Of a stretch of 64,000 nucleotides of DNA, positions 16,271-25,467 are shown one piece after another (the stretch's first letter is position 1; each line of letters begins with the position of its first letter). Below the pieces are notes generated by a model that ran no database searches, had not been told where the DNA came from, and saw only the letters and a list, made by a program, of their open reading frames with translations. This DNA is from Pseudomonadota bacterium. Lineage in GTDB: Bacteria; Desulfobacterota; Binatia; Binatales; Binataceae. The stretch covers positions 1-64,000 of the forward strand of contig JAJPHZ010000010.1 of NCBI GenBank assembly GCA_021325025.1, read 5' to 3'. The position numbers were made by a program, and so were the translations under genes.

Positions 16271-16951
16271 ATGCAGGTACTACAGACAGCGTGGGATTCG
16301 CTCCGCTACGGCGGCGCGATGGTTTATCCATTGCTGGTGCTCGGGGTTTTGGCGGTCGCGATCATCCTGGACCGCGCCGTGGCCTATTTCCGATGTCTGC
16401 GCCTGCCGGCCGCGCTCGCCAACCTGGTTGAGACCTATGGCTTCTCATGGCAGGAACTGGAGGAGCAGCTTTCCCGGCTGGGACCTGCCAACGCCTACGG
16501 CCGTTTTCTGAAGGTGATCGCCGATAACCGCACCGAGCCGGCGTGGTGGGTCGAGTCGCGCGCCGGCGATGAAGCGGGGCTGATCGAAAAGGTGCTTAAC
16601 CGCGGCCTGTGGCTGCTGGAAACCGTGGTCACGGCGGCGCCCCTGATGGGTCTGCTCGGCACGATTACCGGCATGATGGCGGCCTTCAACGTGATTGGCA
16701 CCTCGGGCCTGGTCGCGCCCCATGAGGTCACCGCCGGTGTCGCGCAGGCGTTGATCGCGACCGCGCTGGGCCTGTTTATCGCGCTGATCGCGCTGTTCGG
16801 CTTCAACTTCTTCTCCCGCATGCAGTCGCACGCGCTGGACCGGATGGAGCGGCTGGGCTCGCGCCTGGTCGACCACATCCGTCTTGACCAGGAAAGCGCC
16901 GCTGCTGACCCCGAATCGCCCGTGCGCCGGCTAGCGCCGCGCTCCAAATGA
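16271..16951 (+). CDS. exbB: MotA/TolQ/ExbB proton channel family protein
   Basis: ExbB forms the inner-membrane proton channel that energises TonB. The 226-residue protein has three membrane segments, at about residues 15-35, 115-138 and 158-180. The second follows the family signature AAPLMGLLGTITGMMAAF and the third carries ALIATALGLFIALIAL. Length is typical of ExbB. The gene sits between the receptor and exbD (11 bp apart), which favours ExbB over TolQ; no tolA or tolB is present. Start at ATG 16271. Confidence 0.9.
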   Translation: MQVLQTAWDSLRYGGAMVYPLLVLGVLAVAIILDRAVAYFRCLRLPAALANLVETYGFSWQELEEQLSRLGPANAYGRFLKVIADNRTEPAWWVESRAGDEAGLIEKVLNRGLWLLETVVTAAPLMGLLGTITGMMAAFNVIGTSGLVAPHEVTAGVAQALIATALGLFIALIALFGFNFFSRMQSHALDRMERLGSRLVDHIRLDQESAAADPESPVRRLAPRSK

Positions 16952-16961
16952 GGAAGCCGCG

Positions 16962-17363
16962 GTGAAACTCAGACGTTCGCGCAGCTACCGCCGCGGCCGC
17001 ATCGAGATCATCCCGATGATCGACGTGATGTTCTTCCTGCTCGTCACCTTCATGCTGGCATCGCTGGCGATGCAGAACCTCAACGCGATCGCAGTCAACC
17101 TGCCCAAGGGCAGCGCGCAAAGCCTCAAGCATAAGGAACCGGTGACCCTGACCGTCACGCAGGACAAGAAACTTTTCCTGGACAAGACGCCAGTCACGCT
17201 CGACACGCTGGCGCTGACGCTCAAGCGGATGCTGGCGGGCCAGGAGCCGGGGCTGATCGTCAATGCCGATAGCGCAGCGCCCGAAGGCATTGTGGTCGAG
17301 GCAATGCTGGCGGCGCGGCGCGCCGGCGTCGAGCACTTTCAGATCGCGATCAAACGCGAATGA
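16962..17363 (+). CDS. exbD: ExbD/TolR family biopolymer transport protein
   Basis: The 133-residue protein has a short basic cytoplasmic N-terminus, one membrane helix (IIPMIDVMFFLLVTFMLAS) containing the conserved aspartate that carries protons, and a periplasmic C-terminal domain ending VEHFQIAIK. This is the normal ExbD layout and length. The start is GTG at 16962, preceded by GAGGAAG. Its stop overlaps the tonB start by four bases (ATGA), so the two are translationally coupled. Confidence 0.9.
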   Translation: MKLRRSRSYRRGRIEIIPMIDVMFFLLVTFMLASLAMQNLNAIAVNLPKGSAQSLKHKEPVTLTVTQDKKLFLDKTPVTLDTLALTLKRMLAGQEPGLIVNADSAAPEGIVVEAMLAARRAGVEHFQIAIKRE

Positions 17364-18160
17364 ATGCCGACGGTCGACTGCATTGGCGCGAGAACTTCGA
17401 CCAACCCTGGCAGCGCCTGCCGTGGGTTGTCGTTGCCGCGCTGATCGCCTGGGTCGCGATGCTGGGCGCGTTTGCGCGCGTGCTGCAGCAAAAGCCCCCG
17501 CCGCAGCCGCTCTTGTCAACCATCGAGGCACGCATCGTGGAGTTGCCCCCGCCAAGCGCCGGCCTGCAAGGCGGCGGCGCGCCGGCGGCAAAAGCCATCG
17601 CACATCCGGCACCGCCGCTGCCCAAACCGAAGCCCATCGCCAGGGCAAAGCCCGCGCCGATCCGTCATCCCAGAAAGACGGCGCCGCCGCATCCCGTAAT
17701 CGCCGCGCCGCCCTCTCCTTTTGGAGCCGCCAGGCACGCCGAACAGCCGGCGCCCCAATCAGAACCTGTCGCGTCGAGGGGATCGAGCGCAGGCGCGCCT
17801 GAACGCAGCCTCGGCGCTGGCGGCGGCAAGGAAGGAGCGGGCGGAATCGGCGGCGGCAGCGGGTCAGGCAGCGCGGCCGGTCTGGGCAGCGACAGTTCAG
17901 GCGCTCGCGCGATGTACGCGCCCGCCCCGACTATCCCGGACGATATGCGCGAGACGCCGTTTTCGACCATCGCCGTAGCGCGCTTCAAGGTCTCGCCGGA
18001 AGGGGACGTCAGCGTCACGCTGGTCAAGCCCACGCCCAATGCGCGCCTCAATCAAATCCTGCTCGACACGCTGCGGCAGTGGAAGTTCTTCCCCGCGATG
18101 AAGGACGGCGTCGCCGTCGATTCCCAATTCGAAGTCCGCATCCCAATCGCGGTGCAGTAA
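17360..18160 (+). CDS. tonB: TonB family energy transducer
   Basis: TonB spans the periplasm and passes energy from ExbBD to outer-membrane receptors. This 266-residue protein has an N-terminal membrane helix (about residues 20-42, LPWVVVAALIAWVAMLGAF), a Pro/Lys/Ala-rich spacer, a Gly/Ser-rich stretch of about 30 residues, and a C-terminal TonB domain with ARFKVSPEGDVSVTLV and LRQWKFFPA. The sequence ends in the beta strand FEVRIPIAV. Coupled to exbD by ATGA. It closes the receptor-exbB-exbD-tonB operon, so this receptor probably has its own dedicated transducer. Confidence 0.88.
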   Translation: MNADGRLHWRENFDQPWQRLPWVVVAALIAWVAMLGAFARVLQQKPPPQPLLSTIEARIVELPPPSAGLQGGGAPAAKAIAHPAPPLPKPKPIARAKPAPIRHPRKTAPPHPVIAAPPSPFGAARHAEQPAPQSEPVASRGSSAGAPERSLGAGGGKEGAGGIGGGSGSGSAAGLGSDSSGARAMYAPAPTIPDDMRETPFSTIAVARFKVSPEGDVSVTLVKPTPNARLNQILLDTLRQWKFFPAMKDGVAVDSQFEVRIPIAVQ

Positions 18161-18196
18161 ACCTGATCCTTCGCTACCTGGCAGCTCTCAGTTGAT

Positions 18197-19264
18197 TCAA
18201 TCGCCGGCGAATGCCGGCATCACATATTTGGCGAACCGTTCCAGAGAGCGCGCGCACCGCTCGGGCGAAATTCCGCCCTGGAAGGGCGCCAGCAGCAAAT
18301 AGTCGGCGCCATAAAAATCCCTAACCCAGCGGATTTGTTCGATCAGCCGCTCGGGGTCGCCGATCATGAACAGGCGCTGGCCTTCCAGGTCGTCGAAGGT
18401 TTTGCCTTTGAAAAAGCTTGCCAGCGAGCCGTGGTAATGCTCGTAATCGGCCGCCGTATGCAGTCCGCCGCGCCGCTCCAACCTGCCCGTGAACCTGAAG
18501 TACCGCTCGACCATCGCCTGACCGGTGGCGCGCGCCTCGCGCGCATCCGCGCCGCAGTAGGCGTGAAAGACGCCGCTTATCGAGCGCTGGCGAATGTCGA
18601 AACCGCTGCGCAGCAGCGCCCGGCGATAGGCCTCGATATTGTGGCGCACCTGCTCATGAGGCATCGGAAAGAAAAACGCCGCGCACAGGTTAAAGCCTCT
18701 CTCGCCCGCCCACGCGTAGCTCTCCGGACTGACGGCTGCACTGCTGAAGATGGGCGGATGCGGCTTCTGCACGGGCGTGGGAAACAGGGTGTAATCATTG
18801 AGCTTCCAGAACCGGCCGTCGTGCGAAAACGGACCGTCCGCAGTCCATGCCCGGACGATCAGCTCGATGCCCTCGCGGTAGCGCGCGTAGCTTTCGCTCT
18901 CGTCCAGCCCCATGATGTCGTAGTCGTACTTCAGCACGCCGCGGCCGATCGCATACTCCAGCCGGCCGCCGCTGAGCACGTCGAGCATCGCGTACTCTTC
19001 CGCCAAGCGCACCGGATGGTTGAGCGGGATCAGCGACACCCCGGTGCCGAGCCTGATTCGCCGGGTGCGCGCCGCCGCCGCCATCGCGATCACTGACGGC
19101 GCCCCGAACGCATATCCGCCAGCGTGATGCTCGCCGAACCAAACCGACCAGAACCCAAGCTGCTCCGCAAGCACAACCTGTTCGAGGATATGGCGGTAAT
19201 ATTGCGCCGCATCGCCGTAGCAATCCGGATGGTAGTCGCTTAGAAATAGCAGACCGAACTTCAC
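18197..19264 (-). CDS. LLM class flavin-dependent oxidoreductase
   Basis: This 355-residue protein has the luciferase-like monooxygenase TIM barrel, which uses FMN or F420. Signatures are MKFGLLFLSDYHP at the start, FWSVWFGEHHAGGYAFG, the RRIRLGTGVSLIPLNHPVRLAEEYAMLD region and FSSAAVSPESYAWA. Length is normal for a single-subunit oxygenase. The start is GTG 19264, with GGAGA about nine bases before it. It lies head-to-tail with an amidohydrolase and divergent from the aromatic-degradation operon, which suggests an oxygenation step in the same pathway. The cofactor and substrate cannot be fixed from sequence alone. Confidence 0.88.
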   Translation of the reverse strand: MKFGLLFLSDYHPDCYGDAAQYYRHILEQVVLAEQLGFWSVWFGEHHAGGYAFGAPSVIAMAAAARTRRIRLGTGVSLIPLNHPVRLAEEYAMLDVLSGGRLEYAIGRGVLKYDYDIMGLDESESYARYREGIELIVRAWTADGPFSHDGRFWKLNDYTLFPTPVQKPHPPIFSSAAVSPESYAWAGERGFNLCAAFFFPMPHEQVRHNIEAYRRALLRSGFDIRQRSISGVFHAYCGADAREARATGQAMVERYFRFTGRLERRGGLHTAADYEHYHGSLASFFKGKTFDDLEGQRLFMIGDPERLIEQIRWVRDFYGADYLLLAPFQGGISPERCARSLERFAKYVMPAFAGD

Positions 19265-19360
19265 TGCAACTGTCTCCGGCCACTACCAATAGCATCAGCT
19301 TATCCGCGATACGACAGGCAGCCCGCGCGCAGTGAACCCGAACGGCGCTGCGTACGCATC

Positions 19361-20521
19361 TCATTCAATGGCGTACAGGCGGGCACAGTTGTCCCACAGA
19401 AATTTGCGCCGCGTCGAGTCGGGCAGCGCCATGGACAGAAACTTGTCCACCGCGTGGGGAAACTTGCTGTCCGGGTGCGGATAGTCGGTGGAGAAGACCA
19501 CGTTGTCGTCGCCCATCCAATCCACCAGCAGCCGGGCGGGCTTCTCGTCGGCCTCGACCGACACGTAGCAGTGGGCGCGGAAATGCTCGGAGGGCAGCTT
19601 GCTAAGCTTTACTTCGAAGCGCCCGATGTATTCCTCGTAATGGTCGTCCAAACGCGCCAGCAGCCACGGCGCCCACGAACAGTTGGCCTCCAGGAAGCCG
19701 GCGCGCAGCCGCGGAAAGCGCTCGAACACCCCGCCGCCCGCAAAACTGACCAGCGCCGCCATCGGACCCAGGCTGTGCGAGAACGTATGCCACAGCATCA
19801 GCTTGTCGTACAGCCCCTGGCCGAAGTCGTTGAGATGGTCGGGGCCGCCGCCGTGGAATACGACCGGGATGCCGAGTTGTTCGCACTCGGCCCATAGCGG
19901 ATCGTAGTTTGGATCGTGCCACGGACGCTTGTTGATTTGGCCCGGCAACAGGAAGATCGCCTTAAAACCGTACTTCTCCACGCAGCGCCGGGTCTCCGCC
20001 ACGGCGCCCTTGACGTCGTGCGGAGCGACCATCGCGGCGCCGTACATGCGTTTGCGGTCGGGCGCCATGAAATCATACAGCCAGTCGTTGTAGGCGCGCG
20101 CAATCGCGCTCGCCAAAGCCGGGTCGATACCTCTGGAGCCGGCTGTCTCGCTGCTGTCCACACCCAGCACGAACAATCCGCGCGAGGGATACAAGAAGGC
20201 AACGTCGATCCCTTCGCGGTCCATCGCCTCGAGCTGCGAGACGCCGTCAAAGTTGCGCCGTGCCGCAAACTCGTATTCGTGTTCAACCGGCGTCATGTGT
20301 TCGCGCAAGGCCCTGAACCAGTTGGCCATATGCGGCTGCGCCTCGGGATGCTGGCTGGGCATGCCGTACGACAGATCGACCCCGATGTTGCGGGGAATGG
20401 GAGCGTTATTGCCGACCGGCGCGCCCGCCTTGAATCTGGGGTCGATGTACCGCTGCCATAGATCAGCCGGCTCGACGATGTGCATATCGGAATCGATTAC
20501 CTTGAAACCACTGTGGGCCAT
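19361..20521 (-). CDS. Amidohydrolase family protein (ACMSD-like)
   Basis: This 386-residue metal-dependent hydrolase/decarboxylase belongs to amidohydrolase family 2. It opens with VIDSDMHIVEPADLW, where the D-x-H replaces the usual HxH metal motif of this subgroup, has VVFHGGGP in the middle (metal histidine) and ends with VFSTDYPHPDSKFP carrying the catalytic aspartate and histidine. Relatives decarboxylate or hydrolyse ring-cleavage products such as aminocarboxymuconate semialdehyde. The gene is 96 bp upstream of the luciferase-like gene on the same strand and divergent from an ALDH/dioxygenase operon. A similar protein is encoded at 34958-36166. Confidence 0.88.
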   Translation of the reverse strand: MAHSGFKVIDSDMHIVEPADLWQRYIDPRFKAGAPVGNNAPIPRNIGVDLSYGMPSQHPEAQPHMANWFRALREHMTPVEHEYEFAARRNFDGVSQLEAMDREGIDVAFLYPSRGLFVLGVDSSETAGSRGIDPALASAIARAYNDWLYDFMAPDRKRMYGAAMVAPHDVKGAVAETRRCVEKYGFKAIFLLPGQINKRPWHDPNYDPLWAECEQLGIPVVFHGGGPDHLNDFGQGLYDKLMLWHTFSHSLGPMAALVSFAGGGVFERFPRLRAGFLEANCSWAPWLLARLDDHYEEYIGRFEVKLSKLPSEHFRAHCYVSVEADEKPARLLVDWMGDDNVVFSTDYPHPDSKFPHAVDKFLSMALPDSTRRKFLWDNCARLYAIE

Positions 20522-20676
20522 GGGCGTTGCGCCTCCACCCGCCCACTATGGGCAGAGCGTTTTGAAGATTGCAAATACACCGCGCACAACATCGGTCTTG
20601 ATCGCGGGACTTGTTCGGAGCGACCCTGTTTACAGGGACCGACTCGTAGCCCGCGCTGCGTTCGCAGGAGATGGAC

Positions 20677-22152
20677 ATGAACACGGAGTTGTTCATCGGT
20701 GGAAACTATGTCGCGCCTTCCCAGGGCGGGCGCTTTGCCGATATCGAACCGGCCACCAAAAATCGACTCGCGATGGTTGCTGCCGCCGATTCTGCCGACG
20801 TCGATCGGGCGGTCGCTGCGGCGCGTGAGGCCGCCGACCGCGGGCCGTGGCCGCGGATGACCGCCGAACAGCGCGGCAAAATCCTGCATCGGCTGGCCGA
20901 CGCAATCGAGCGGCGGGCGCGCGCTCTGGGCACGCTTGAGGCGCGCGACGTCGGCAAGCCGATTGCCGAGTGCATCAACCACGACGTCGCGCGTGCCGCG
21001 CGCAACCTGCGCTTCTTCGCCGCGCAGGCCGAGGTCTGGACGCAGGAGGCGGCTTTCGGCGCCGCCAAGTTCCTGGGCGCCGACCTGCGCCTGGTCAACC
21101 TGACCGCGCGCTCGCCGCTGGGCGTGGGCGCGATCATCATTCCGTGGAACTCGCCGCTGATGCTGGCGACGTGGAATCTCGGCCCCGCTCTCGCCGCCGG
21201 CAATACCTGCGTGCTCAAACCCTCCGAACTGGCCCCGCTGACCTGCCTTGCGCTGGGCGAACTGGGCAACGAAGCCGGACTGCCGCCGGGCGTACTTAAC
21301 GTCATCTCCGGCATCGGTGAGGCGGGTGCCGCCCTGGTGGCGCATCCCGGCGTCGACGGCGTTGCGTTCACCGGCGGTGTTGCGACCGGACGCGCCGTAA
21401 TGGCGTCGGCGGCGCAATCGCTCAAGCGCGTGACGCTGGAGTTGGGCGGCAAGTCGCCCAATTTGGTATTCGCCGACGCCGACTTGCAGCGCTCTGCTGC
21501 GGGCGTGGCCCGATCGATCTTTCGCAGTCAGGGACAATCTTGCGTCGCGGGATCGCGCCTGCTGGTCGAGCGCCGCATCGCCGAGGAATTCGTCGCCATG
21601 GTCATTGAGCAAGCGCGCCGCCTGCGCATCGGCGATCCGCTCGACGAGACCACCGACTATGGTCCGCTGATCAGCGCGGCCCATCGCGAACGCGTCGATT
21701 CCTTCGTCAAAGAGGCGGCACGTGAGGGCGCGCAAATCCTGACCGGCGGCAGCGCGCCGGAGCAGCCTCAGCGCGGTTTCTTTTATCTGCCGACCATCCT
21801 CGACCGAGTCGCGCCGCGCTCACGCGCCGTGTGCGAGGAGATCTTCGGACCGGTACTGACGGTCGAACGTTTCGATGACGAAGACGAAGCTGTGGCGATG
21901 GCCAACTCCACCACCTACGGTCTGGCCGCCTATTTGTGGACGTGCAACCTGGAGCGGGCGCTGCGGATGGCAGACCGCATCCGCACCGCGATGGTGTGGG
22001 TCAACAGTTTTTTCCTGCGCGATTTGCGCACACCTTTTGGCGGCGCCCGCTTGAGCGGTCTGGGCCGCCAGGGCGGACGCTACAGTCTGGAGTTCTGGAC
22101 TGAACCCAGGCTGCTCTGCATGACTTATCCCGAGGGGACTGCCGATGGCTGA
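20677..22152 (+). CDS. Aldehyde dehydrogenase (muconic semialdehyde dehydrogenase type)
   Basis: This 491-residue NAD(P)-dependent enzyme oxidises an aldehyde to an acid. It has VTLELGGKSPN with the catalytic glutamate, RSQGQSCVAGSR with the catalytic cysteine, and EEIFGPVL in the C-terminal third. The start is ATG 20677, six bases after GGAG; the ATG at 20671 is too close to that site. Its last 8 bases overlap the extradiol dioxygenase gene. In a meta-cleavage operon the expected substrate is a ring-fission semialdehyde such as 5-carboxymethyl-2-hydroxymuconic semialdehyde (HpaE-like). That substrate is inferred from the neighbours. Confidence 0.88.
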   Translation: MNTELFIGGNYVAPSQGGRFADIEPATKNRLAMVAAADSADVDRAVAAAREAADRGPWPRMTAEQRGKILHRLADAIERRARALGTLEARDVGKPIAECINHDVARAARNLRFFAAQAEVWTQEAAFGAAKFLGADLRLVNLTARSPLGVGAIIIPWNSPLMLATWNLGPALAAGNTCVLKPSELAPLTCLALGELGNEAGLPPGVLNVISGIGEAGAALVAHPGVDGVAFTGGVATGRAVMASAAQSLKRVTLELGGKSPNLVFADADLQRSAAGVARSIFRSQGQSCVAGSRLLVERRIAEEFVAMVIEQARRLRIGDPLDETTDYGPLISAAHRERVDSFVKEAAREGAQILTGGSAPEQPQRGFFYLPTILDRVAPRSRAVCEEIFGPVLTVERFDDEDEAVAMANSTTYGLAAYLWTCNLERALRMADRIRTAMVWVNSFFLRDLRTPFGGARLSGLGRQGGRYSLEFWTEPRLLCMTYPEGTADG

Positions 22153-23032
22153 GGTCGCCGCCGCCATTTTTACCACTCACGTGCCGCGCCTTATGATTCG
22201 CGACCCGGCCGCCCGCAAGGCCTACATGGGCCGCGATGTCTCGACGTTTTACGACGCGATGGAGCGCCTGGAGCGCGAGCGGCTGCGGCATTTGAAATTC
22301 GATACCTTCCTGCTGTTCGACACGCATTGGTTCACCACGCTCGATTACGTAATTAACGCGCATCCGCGGCTCAGCGGCATCTACACCTCCGAAGAGCTGC
22401 CCGCGATGCTTCACGACCTGCCCTACGACTATGCGGGCGATCCGGAACTGGCGGGCGCAATCGAACGTGCGGCGCGCGAGCGCGGGATGCACGCCCTGGC
22501 CAGCGCGCACCGCAATCTGCCGATTCATTACCCGACGCTGACCGTGATGGCGTACTTGAATCCGCAGGCCAACCGCGCGGTGCTGTCGGTCGGCGTATGC
22601 CAGACCGCGTCGGTCGTCAACGATCTGAACTTCGGCGCCGCAATAGGCGAGGCCCTGCGCACCATCGATCGCCGCGTGGTGCTGGTCGCATCCGGCGGGC
22701 TTTCGCACAAGTTCTGGGATTACGATCACGCGCGCGAGCGTGCTTCGGCTTCGCCTGACGACATCAGCTCAGCCGACAATCGCGCCTTCGACGAGCGCAT
22801 CATGCGATGGTTTCGCGCGGGCCGCCACGACGAGGTAATCGCGCACGCGCAGGAGTTTCGCGAGCGATGCACGCCTGAGGGCCGCTTTTCGCATTACCTG
22901 ATGATGGCCGGTGCGATGGGAGCAGAGCGATGGAACTGGCGGGGCGAGCAGTTCGGTCGCTACGAAGCGGCACTCGGCACCGGTCAGGCGATTTTTTTCT
23001 TTGCCCCGCCGCAAGCGGGCGCAATGCAATAG
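22145..23032 (+). CDS. Class III extradiol ring-cleavage dioxygenase (LigB-like)
   Basis: This 295-residue iron(II) enzyme opens catecholic rings. The iron and active-site residues fit the LigB family: FTTHVPR near the N-terminus (first histidine), LLFDTHWF (second), and ASAHRNLPIHYPT and ASGGLSHKF further along. The length matches single-chain 3,4-dihydroxyphenylacetate 2,3-dioxygenase (HpaD/HpcB) and related enzymes. The start overlaps the end of the aldehyde dehydrogenase by eight bases, and a HpaB-like hydroxylase is two genes downstream, so homoprotocatechuate is the likely substrate. Other dihydroxylated phenols cannot be excluded. Confidence 0.82.
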   Translation: MAEVAAAIFTTHVPRLMIRDPAARKAYMGRDVSTFYDAMERLERERLRHLKFDTFLLFDTHWFTTLDYVINAHPRLSGIYTSEELPAMLHDLPYDYAGDPELAGAIERAARERGMHALASAHRNLPIHYPTLTVMAYLNPQANRAVLSVGVCQTASVVNDLNFGAAIGEALRTIDRRVVLVASGGLSHKFWDYDHARERASASPDDISSADNRAFDERIMRWFRAGRHDEVIAHAQEFRERCTPEGRFSHYLMMAGAMGAERWNWRGEQFGRYEAALGTGQAIFFFAPPQAGAMQ

Positions 23033-23045
23033 GGGAATCTTCATC

Positions 23046-23933
23046 ATGAAACTCGCGCATGGAATCATCGCCATGCTGGTGACGCCGTTTAACTCCGACT
23101 ATTCGCTCAACGAGGAGGCGCTGCGCGCCGAGGTGCGCTGGGCAATCGAGGCCGGCGCGCAGGGAATCGTTGCGACGCCTTCGATCGGCGAGTTCGTGCA
23201 CCTGAGCGAAACCGAACGGCTGCACGCCTGGGAAGTAACGTTGACCGAGACCCGCAACTACCCCGAAGTTTGTACCGTCGCCATGACCTCCGGTGCGACC
23301 ACGCTGGAAACGCTGAGTTATGCGCGCCATGCCGCCAGGATGGGCTTCGACGCGCAACAGGTGATTCCGCCCTACTACTGGCGATGCGGCGAACTGGAGG
23401 TCGAGCGTCACTACCGGATGGTGGCGGAGGGGAGCGATCCGCCGGTGGTGATTTACCACAATCCGGCGCTGAGCAAATTTACCATTTCGCCCCGATTTGC
23501 GGGGCGTCTGGCAGCCATCCCGAATATCGTTGCGATGAAGGAAGTGCTGACCGACCTGCAGCATCTCGAAGCGCTGTACGACGAGGTCGGCGGAGGCATC
23601 GACATCTACAATACGTTTCGCGCGCTGCTGGCGGGCTTGATGCTCGGCGCAGCCGGCGGCTTCATCAATGTATTCGCCGTGCCTGCGGCCGCCGCGTTGC
23701 TCGAAGCGTTCAAACGCGGCGAGATCGCACGCGCCCAGGAGATCCAGCGTCGGCTCAATCGATGCTTCCCGCGCGGCGGCGAGGAGACTCTGGGCCATCT
23801 GGGCACGACCAAGGTGACCGCCACCGTTGCAACTGGAATCGAGATGGGTCCGGCGCGTCCGCCCTACATGGCCCCCGACGGCGCCGCCGATCTGATCAGG
23901 AGCCGGCTGCCCAAGCTGATGGAGGTGCTGTGA
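23046..23933 (+). CDS. Dihydrodipicolinate synthase/aldolase family protein
   Basis: This 295-residue TIM-barrel lyase forms a Schiff base with 2-oxo acids. It has the N-terminal AMLVTPF, a T-P-S-I-G-E stretch in place of the usual GTTGE, VVIYHNPA with the catalytic tyrosine, and NIVAMKEV with the Schiff-base lysine. Relatives in aromatic catabolism are hydratase-aldolases that release pyruvate. The start is ATG 23046, 13 bp after the dioxygenase stop, and its stop overlaps the HpaB start (TGATG). In the operon it would be well placed to cleave the ring-opened product, taking the place of HpaI or HpcH. Lysine biosynthesis is unlikely in this context. Confidence 0.8.
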   Translation: MKLAHGIIAMLVTPFNSDYSLNEEALRAEVRWAIEAGAQGIVATPSIGEFVHLSETERLHAWEVTLTETRNYPEVCTVAMTSGATTLETLSYARHAARMGFDAQQVIPPYYWRCGELEVERHYRMVAEGSDPPVVIYHNPALSKFTISPRFAGRLAAIPNIVAMKEVLTDLQHLEALYDEVGGGIDIYNTFRALLAGLMLGAAGGFINVFAVPAAAALLEAFKRGEIARAQEIQRRLNRCFPRGGEETLGHLGTTKVTATVATGIEMGPARPPYMAPDGAADLIRSRLPKLMEVL

Positions 23934-25375
23934 TGGGTGCACGTTCGGGCAACAATTATCTGAGCGCGCTGCGCAAGCTCAAGGCCGAAGTATGGATCGG
24001 CGGCGCGCGCGTTGAGGATCCGACCATCCATCCCGCGCTCAAGCATTGCGCCGATTCGATCGCAACGCTGTACGACATGCAGCTCGAGCACCCCGAGGCG
24101 ATGACCTACCGGCTTGAGGACGGCGGACGCGCGGGCCTGTCCTTCATCCAGCCGCGCACCGCCGAAGACGTGCGCCGGCGCAGCGCGATGTTCCGCCGCT
24201 GGGCCGAGTTCAGCGGCGGGATGCTCGGACGCACGCCCGACTACCTCAACACGAGCATCGCGGCGATGGCGGCGGCGTGGCGCTTTTTTGCCGACAGCGA
24301 CGCGCGCTTCGGCAACAACATCCGCGCCTATTACGCTCTGGCGCGCGACCACGACTGGTGCGCGACGCATACGCTGGTCAATCCGCGCGCCAGCCGCGCC
24401 GCCGGATGGGCGGGCCATACCGACGCCGACCTTGCCCTACGAGTCGTAGAGAAAACTGATCAAGGCGTAATCGTCAGCGGCGCACGCATCCTGGCCACGC
24501 TCGGGCCGCTGGCTGAGGAGTTGATCGTTTTCCCCTCCACCGTGCTCAAGGAAGAACCGGGCGCCGAGCAGTTCGCGCTGGCGTTTGCGATCAACTGCAA
24601 CGCGCCGGGCCTTCGGTTCATCTGCCGCGACCCGCTCGACCCGGGGCGCTCGCACTTCGACGCCCCGCTCGCGTCGCGTTTCGACGAGATGGACTGCGTG
24701 GTGGTCTTCGACCGCGTCCTGATCCCCTGGGAGCGCGTGTTTTTGTGCGGCGACATCGCGCGATGCAACACCGTGTACGCAGAGACCAACGCGGTGGTCA
24801 ACATGATGCATCAGGTGGTGGCCAAGAACGCGGTCAAGGCCGAGTTCCTGCTCGGGCTGGCGGCCAAAATCGCCGAGGTCAGCGACGCGATGGCGCTGCC
24901 GCACGTGCGCGAACGGCTGGCCGAGATGATTATCACGGCCGAGCTGATGCGCTCCTGCCTGCGCGCCGCCGAAGCCGATGCGCACCAGGATAAGTGGGGC
25001 GAGTTCGTGCCGGCGCGCGCGCCGCTGGACGTGGCGCGCAACCTCTTCCCGCGCCTGTACCCGCGCCTGGTGGAAATCATCCAGCTCAATTCATCCTCCA
25101 GTTTGATGGCGGCGCCCTCGGAGGCCGATTTCGCCAGTCCACTGCTGCCCGACCTCGAGCGCTATCTCGCCGCGGCGGGCGCCCTGGCGCGCGATCGCGT
25201 CGCGCTCTACCGCCTGGCGTGGGACGTGGCGGGCAGCGCGTTCGGCGGCCGTCAGGTGCTTTATGAGCGCTTTTTCTTCGGCGATCCGGTGCGGATGGCG
25301 TCGGCGCTGGTGGACGCCACCGATCTTGAGCCGCTTATCGCGCGCGTCGAGGAAATGCTGGCGCGCAGGGGATAA
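23933..25375 (+). CDS. 4-Hydroxyphenylacetate 3-hydroxylase family oxygenase
   Basis: This 480-residue protein belongs to the HpaB family of FADH2-dependent monooxygenases that add an ortho hydroxyl to phenols. Signatures include the N-terminal SGNNYLSALRKLKAEVWI, a GRTPDYLNTSIAAM segment with the substrate-binding arginine and tyrosine, and HTDADLALRVVEK and LIPWERVFL in the core. The ATG at 23933 overlaps the previous stop. No flavin reductase partner (HpaC) is next to it, so reduced flavin must come from elsewhere. With the dioxygenase, aldehyde dehydrogenase and aldolase it forms a short phenol-to-ring-cleavage route. A 4-hydroxybutyryl-CoA dehydratase is a more distant alternative. Confidence 0.82.
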   Translation: MGARSGNNYLSALRKLKAEVWIGGARVEDPTIHPALKHCADSIATLYDMQLEHPEAMTYRLEDGGRAGLSFIQPRTAEDVRRRSAMFRRWAEFSGGMLGRTPDYLNTSIAAMAAAWRFFADSDARFGNNIRAYYALARDHDWCATHTLVNPRASRAAGWAGHTDADLALRVVEKTDQGVIVSGARILATLGPLAEELIVFPSTVLKEEPGAEQFALAFAINCNAPGLRFICRDPLDPGRSHFDAPLASRFDEMDCVVVFDRVLIPWERVFLCGDIARCNTVYAETNAVVNMMHQVVAKNAVKAEFLLGLAAKIAEVSDAMALPHVRERLAEMIITAELMRSCLRAAEADAHQDKWGEFVPARAPLDVARNLFPRLYPRLVEIIQLNSSSSLMAAPSEADFASPLLPDLERYLAAAGALARDRVALYRLAWDVAGSAFGGRQVLYERFFFGDPVRMASALVDATDLEPLIARVEEMLARRG

Positions 25376-25467
25376 GCGGCGCTTTTTGATCCGCTCAAAA
25401 AAATACCCGGCCGAAATCCGATGCGGATTGTGGACCACTGCGCCCTCCGGGCGATATTAAAAAGGCG

